Shown: positions 13,697 to 14,713 of the stretch, piece by piece
How positions within the stretch are numbered: position 1 is the first letter of the stretch
Layout: every line of letters starts with the position of its first letter
NCBI GenBank assembly: GCA_030626185.1
Contig: DAOUPL010000017.1
Coordinates: 1 to 14,713 of the forward strand
DNA from: a bacterium
GTDB lineage: Bacteria > Babelota > Babeliae > Babelales > Vermiphilaceae
Length of the DNA: 14,713 nucleotides
Reading direction: 5' to 3'
Notes under the pieces: generated by a model
Databases searched by the model: none
The model's input: only the letters and a program-made list of their open reading frames with translations
What the model was told of the DNA's origin: nothing
Made by a program: the position numbers and the translations under genes

Positions 13697-14449
13697 CTAA
13701 CGAGAATTATCTGCATCAGAAAGAAGTTCTTGTATGCGTTCAATCTTTTCAATCGATACTATGAGTTCGATATACTCTTCACTAAAGTCTTCATACTCTT
13801 GCAACTTTTTATTATAACAAAAAAGCATTTCTTTCATTGATTTTTGCACCGTTTTGTCGTGCAGATTCAACACTGAACTATCTGCACCATTATTGAGCAA
13901 TAATTCAACAACACCAACATGCAACTTTTGACATGCGACAAATAACGGTGTCTTGTATCCTCGACGACCGTCTCGCTCATTTAAATATCGATCAAAACCA
14001 CTATCGAGCAAAAATTGCACAATTTCACGATTACCACCACGACACGCAAAATGCAATGCACAATAACTTCTAGTAAACAGACTACGAGAAAAAACAAATG
14101 GATCTTCTAAAGAAGATAAAAAATAACGGACCATTTCAGCATCACCAACTTCACACAAATAATGCCAACAGGTTTGATGATCAGTACACGGTAGCTCTGT
14201 GTGCAGATCAATGGTCTTTTTATCAAATTTTGAACACAATTTTTCAAAGTTTAATTGTTTTAGTTGACCGGTTTCAATACCTCTGCAAGTATTAAGGTAC
14301 TTCCAAAACGGCATCGACCATATATTTTCTATTTTTATGCGCTTGCAATCACCACCTAATTCATTTGACGCTTTGCGCTTACTGGCATAACTCAAAAAAA
14401 CAGTCCCATTTACGCACAATAATAATGAAAAAAGAATAAGCTTCTTCAT
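13697..14449 (-). CDS. Secreted ankyrin-repeat protein with an NLS-like segment, copy 4
   Basis: A 250-residue protein. Residues 1-22 are a signal peptide (MKKLILFSLLLCVNGTVFLS, YA). Directly after it comes a basic segment SKRKASNELGGDCKRIK (23-39) that fits the bipartite nuclear localisation pattern. Three or four ankyrin repeats follow at about 90-205 (YCALHFACRGGNREIVQFLL and TPLFVACQKLHVGVVELLL are clearest). The C-terminal 45 residues are a charged helix. The ATG at 14449 has a strong AGGAG site. It is only loosely related to the three tandem ankyrin genes and has no CaaX tail. A host-directed role is inferred. Confidence 0.85.
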   Translation of the reverse strand: MKKLILFSLLLCVNGTVFLSYASKRKASNELGGDCKRIKIENIWSMPFWKYLNTCRGIETGQLKQLNFEKLCSKFDKKTIDLHTELPCTDHQTCWHYLCEVGDAEMVRYFLSSLEDPFVFSRSLFTRSYCALHFACRGGNREIVQFLLDSGFDRYLNERDGRRGYKTPLFVACQKLHVGVVELLLNNGADSSVLNLHDKTVQKSMKEMLFCYNKKLQEYEDFSEEYIELIVSIEKIERIQELLSDADNSR

Positions 14450-14481
14450 GTAATCTCCTATTAAAAAGATGAATAAAGGTA

Positions 14482-14510
14482 ATCTTGAATAAAGATTGCT
14501 ACTTTGTCAA
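14482..14510 (-). promoter_or_regulatory. Possible promoter of ankyrin copy 4
   Basis: On the minus strand a perfect TTGACA (14510-14505) is followed after 17 bases by CAAGAT (14487-14482), a weak -10. The start codon is 32 bases further on. It lies back to back with the tRNA promoter. Confidence 0.42.
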
Positions 14511-14517
14511 TAAAATT

Positions 14518-14545
14518 TTGATTTTTTACCAATAACCCGTATACT
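14518..14545 (+). promoter_or_regulatory. Promoter of tRNA-His
   Basis: TTGATT (14518-14523), a 16-base spacer and TATACT (14540-14545) form a good sigma-70-type promoter. Transcription would start near 14552, some 18 bases before the tRNA. A second TATAAA at 14552-14557 is an alternative -10. Confidence 0.55.
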
Positions 14546-14569
14546 AGCTTGTATAAATAGATCCTTTAT

Positions 14570-14646
14570 GGTGGACGTAGCTCAGTTGGTAGAGCATCAG
14601 ATTGTGGCTCTGAGGGTCGTGGGTTCGATCCCCACCGTTCACCCCA
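14570..14646 (+). tRNA. tRNA-His (anticodon GTG)
   Basis: A full cloverleaf can be drawn. The acceptor stem is gtggacg/cgttcac (14571-14577 with 14636-14642), and the D arm follows. The anticodon stem is tcaga/tctga with loop ttgtggc (anticodon 14604-14606), and the T arm is gtggg-ttcgatc-cccac. The extra G at 14570 pairs with discriminator C14643, the G-1:C73 identity element specific to tRNA-His. CCA is encoded (14644-14646). Confidence 0.97.
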
Positions 14647-14683
14647 TACTTCGTTAAAACTTCCTACTTCGTGTAAAACTTCG
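14647..14683 (+). repeat. Short tandem repeat directly after tRNA-His
   Basis: Two copies of an 18-19-base unit, tacttcgttaaaacttcc (14647-14664) and tacttcgtgtaaaacttcg (14665-14683), begin at the base after CCA. A related segment with taggactttg follows to the window edge. Five-base inverted arms cctac/gtagg (14663-14667 and 14683-14687) could form a weak hairpin. It does not look like a classical terminator, and nothing else is recognised here. Confidence 0.6.
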
Positions 14684-14713
14684 TAGGACTTTGTCGTATG
14701 GCAGACGCAAATA

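Overview
The window is AT-rich bacterial DNA with almost all genes on the minus strand. Tandem secreted ankyrin-repeat proteins, many lineage-specific proteins with Sec signal peptides, and a reduced set of housekeeping genes suggest an intracellular bacterium of protists. The best guess is a member of Candidatus Dependentiae (TM6, Babeliae). This is inferred from style of content, not from a marker-gene tree.

Layout, left to right. Bases 2-112 (+) are the last codons of an IS630-like transposase. Bases 122-2310 (-) hold three tandem paralogous secreted ankyrin proteins. Two of them end in a polybasic stretch plus a eukaryote-type CaaX prenylation box (CSIL and CSIM). The third, next to the transposase end, lacks this tail. 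Bases 2423-2822 carry rplU and its terminator. Bases 2953-5020 hold two related secreted proteins of unknown function, separated by a decayed copy of the mutS 3' end. The larger one has octapeptide repeats centred on tyrosine. Bases 5128-13638 (-) form a probable operon read from uvrA: uvrA, a small secreted protein, a dCTPase/MazG-like pyrophosphohydrolase, two secreted membrane-anchored unknowns, an ITPase (HAM1/RdgB), and mutS. Junctions are short or overlapping. Bases 13697-14449 (-) encode a fourth secreted ankyrin protein with a bipartite-NLS-like segment just after its signal peptide. tRNA-His(GTG) lies at 14570-14646 (+), followed by a short tandem repeat at the window edge.

Two themes emerge. 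One is a genome-maintenance operon that joins excision repair, mismatch repair and removal of damaged or surplus nucleotides. The other is a set of candidate host-directed proteins carrying eukaryotic-style short motifs (CaaX, Y-x-x-I, NLS-like). These proteins show local duplication, tail exchange and IS-linked truncation. No gene-free stretch reaches 300 bases; the longest gaps are 2311-2480 and 3556-3706.
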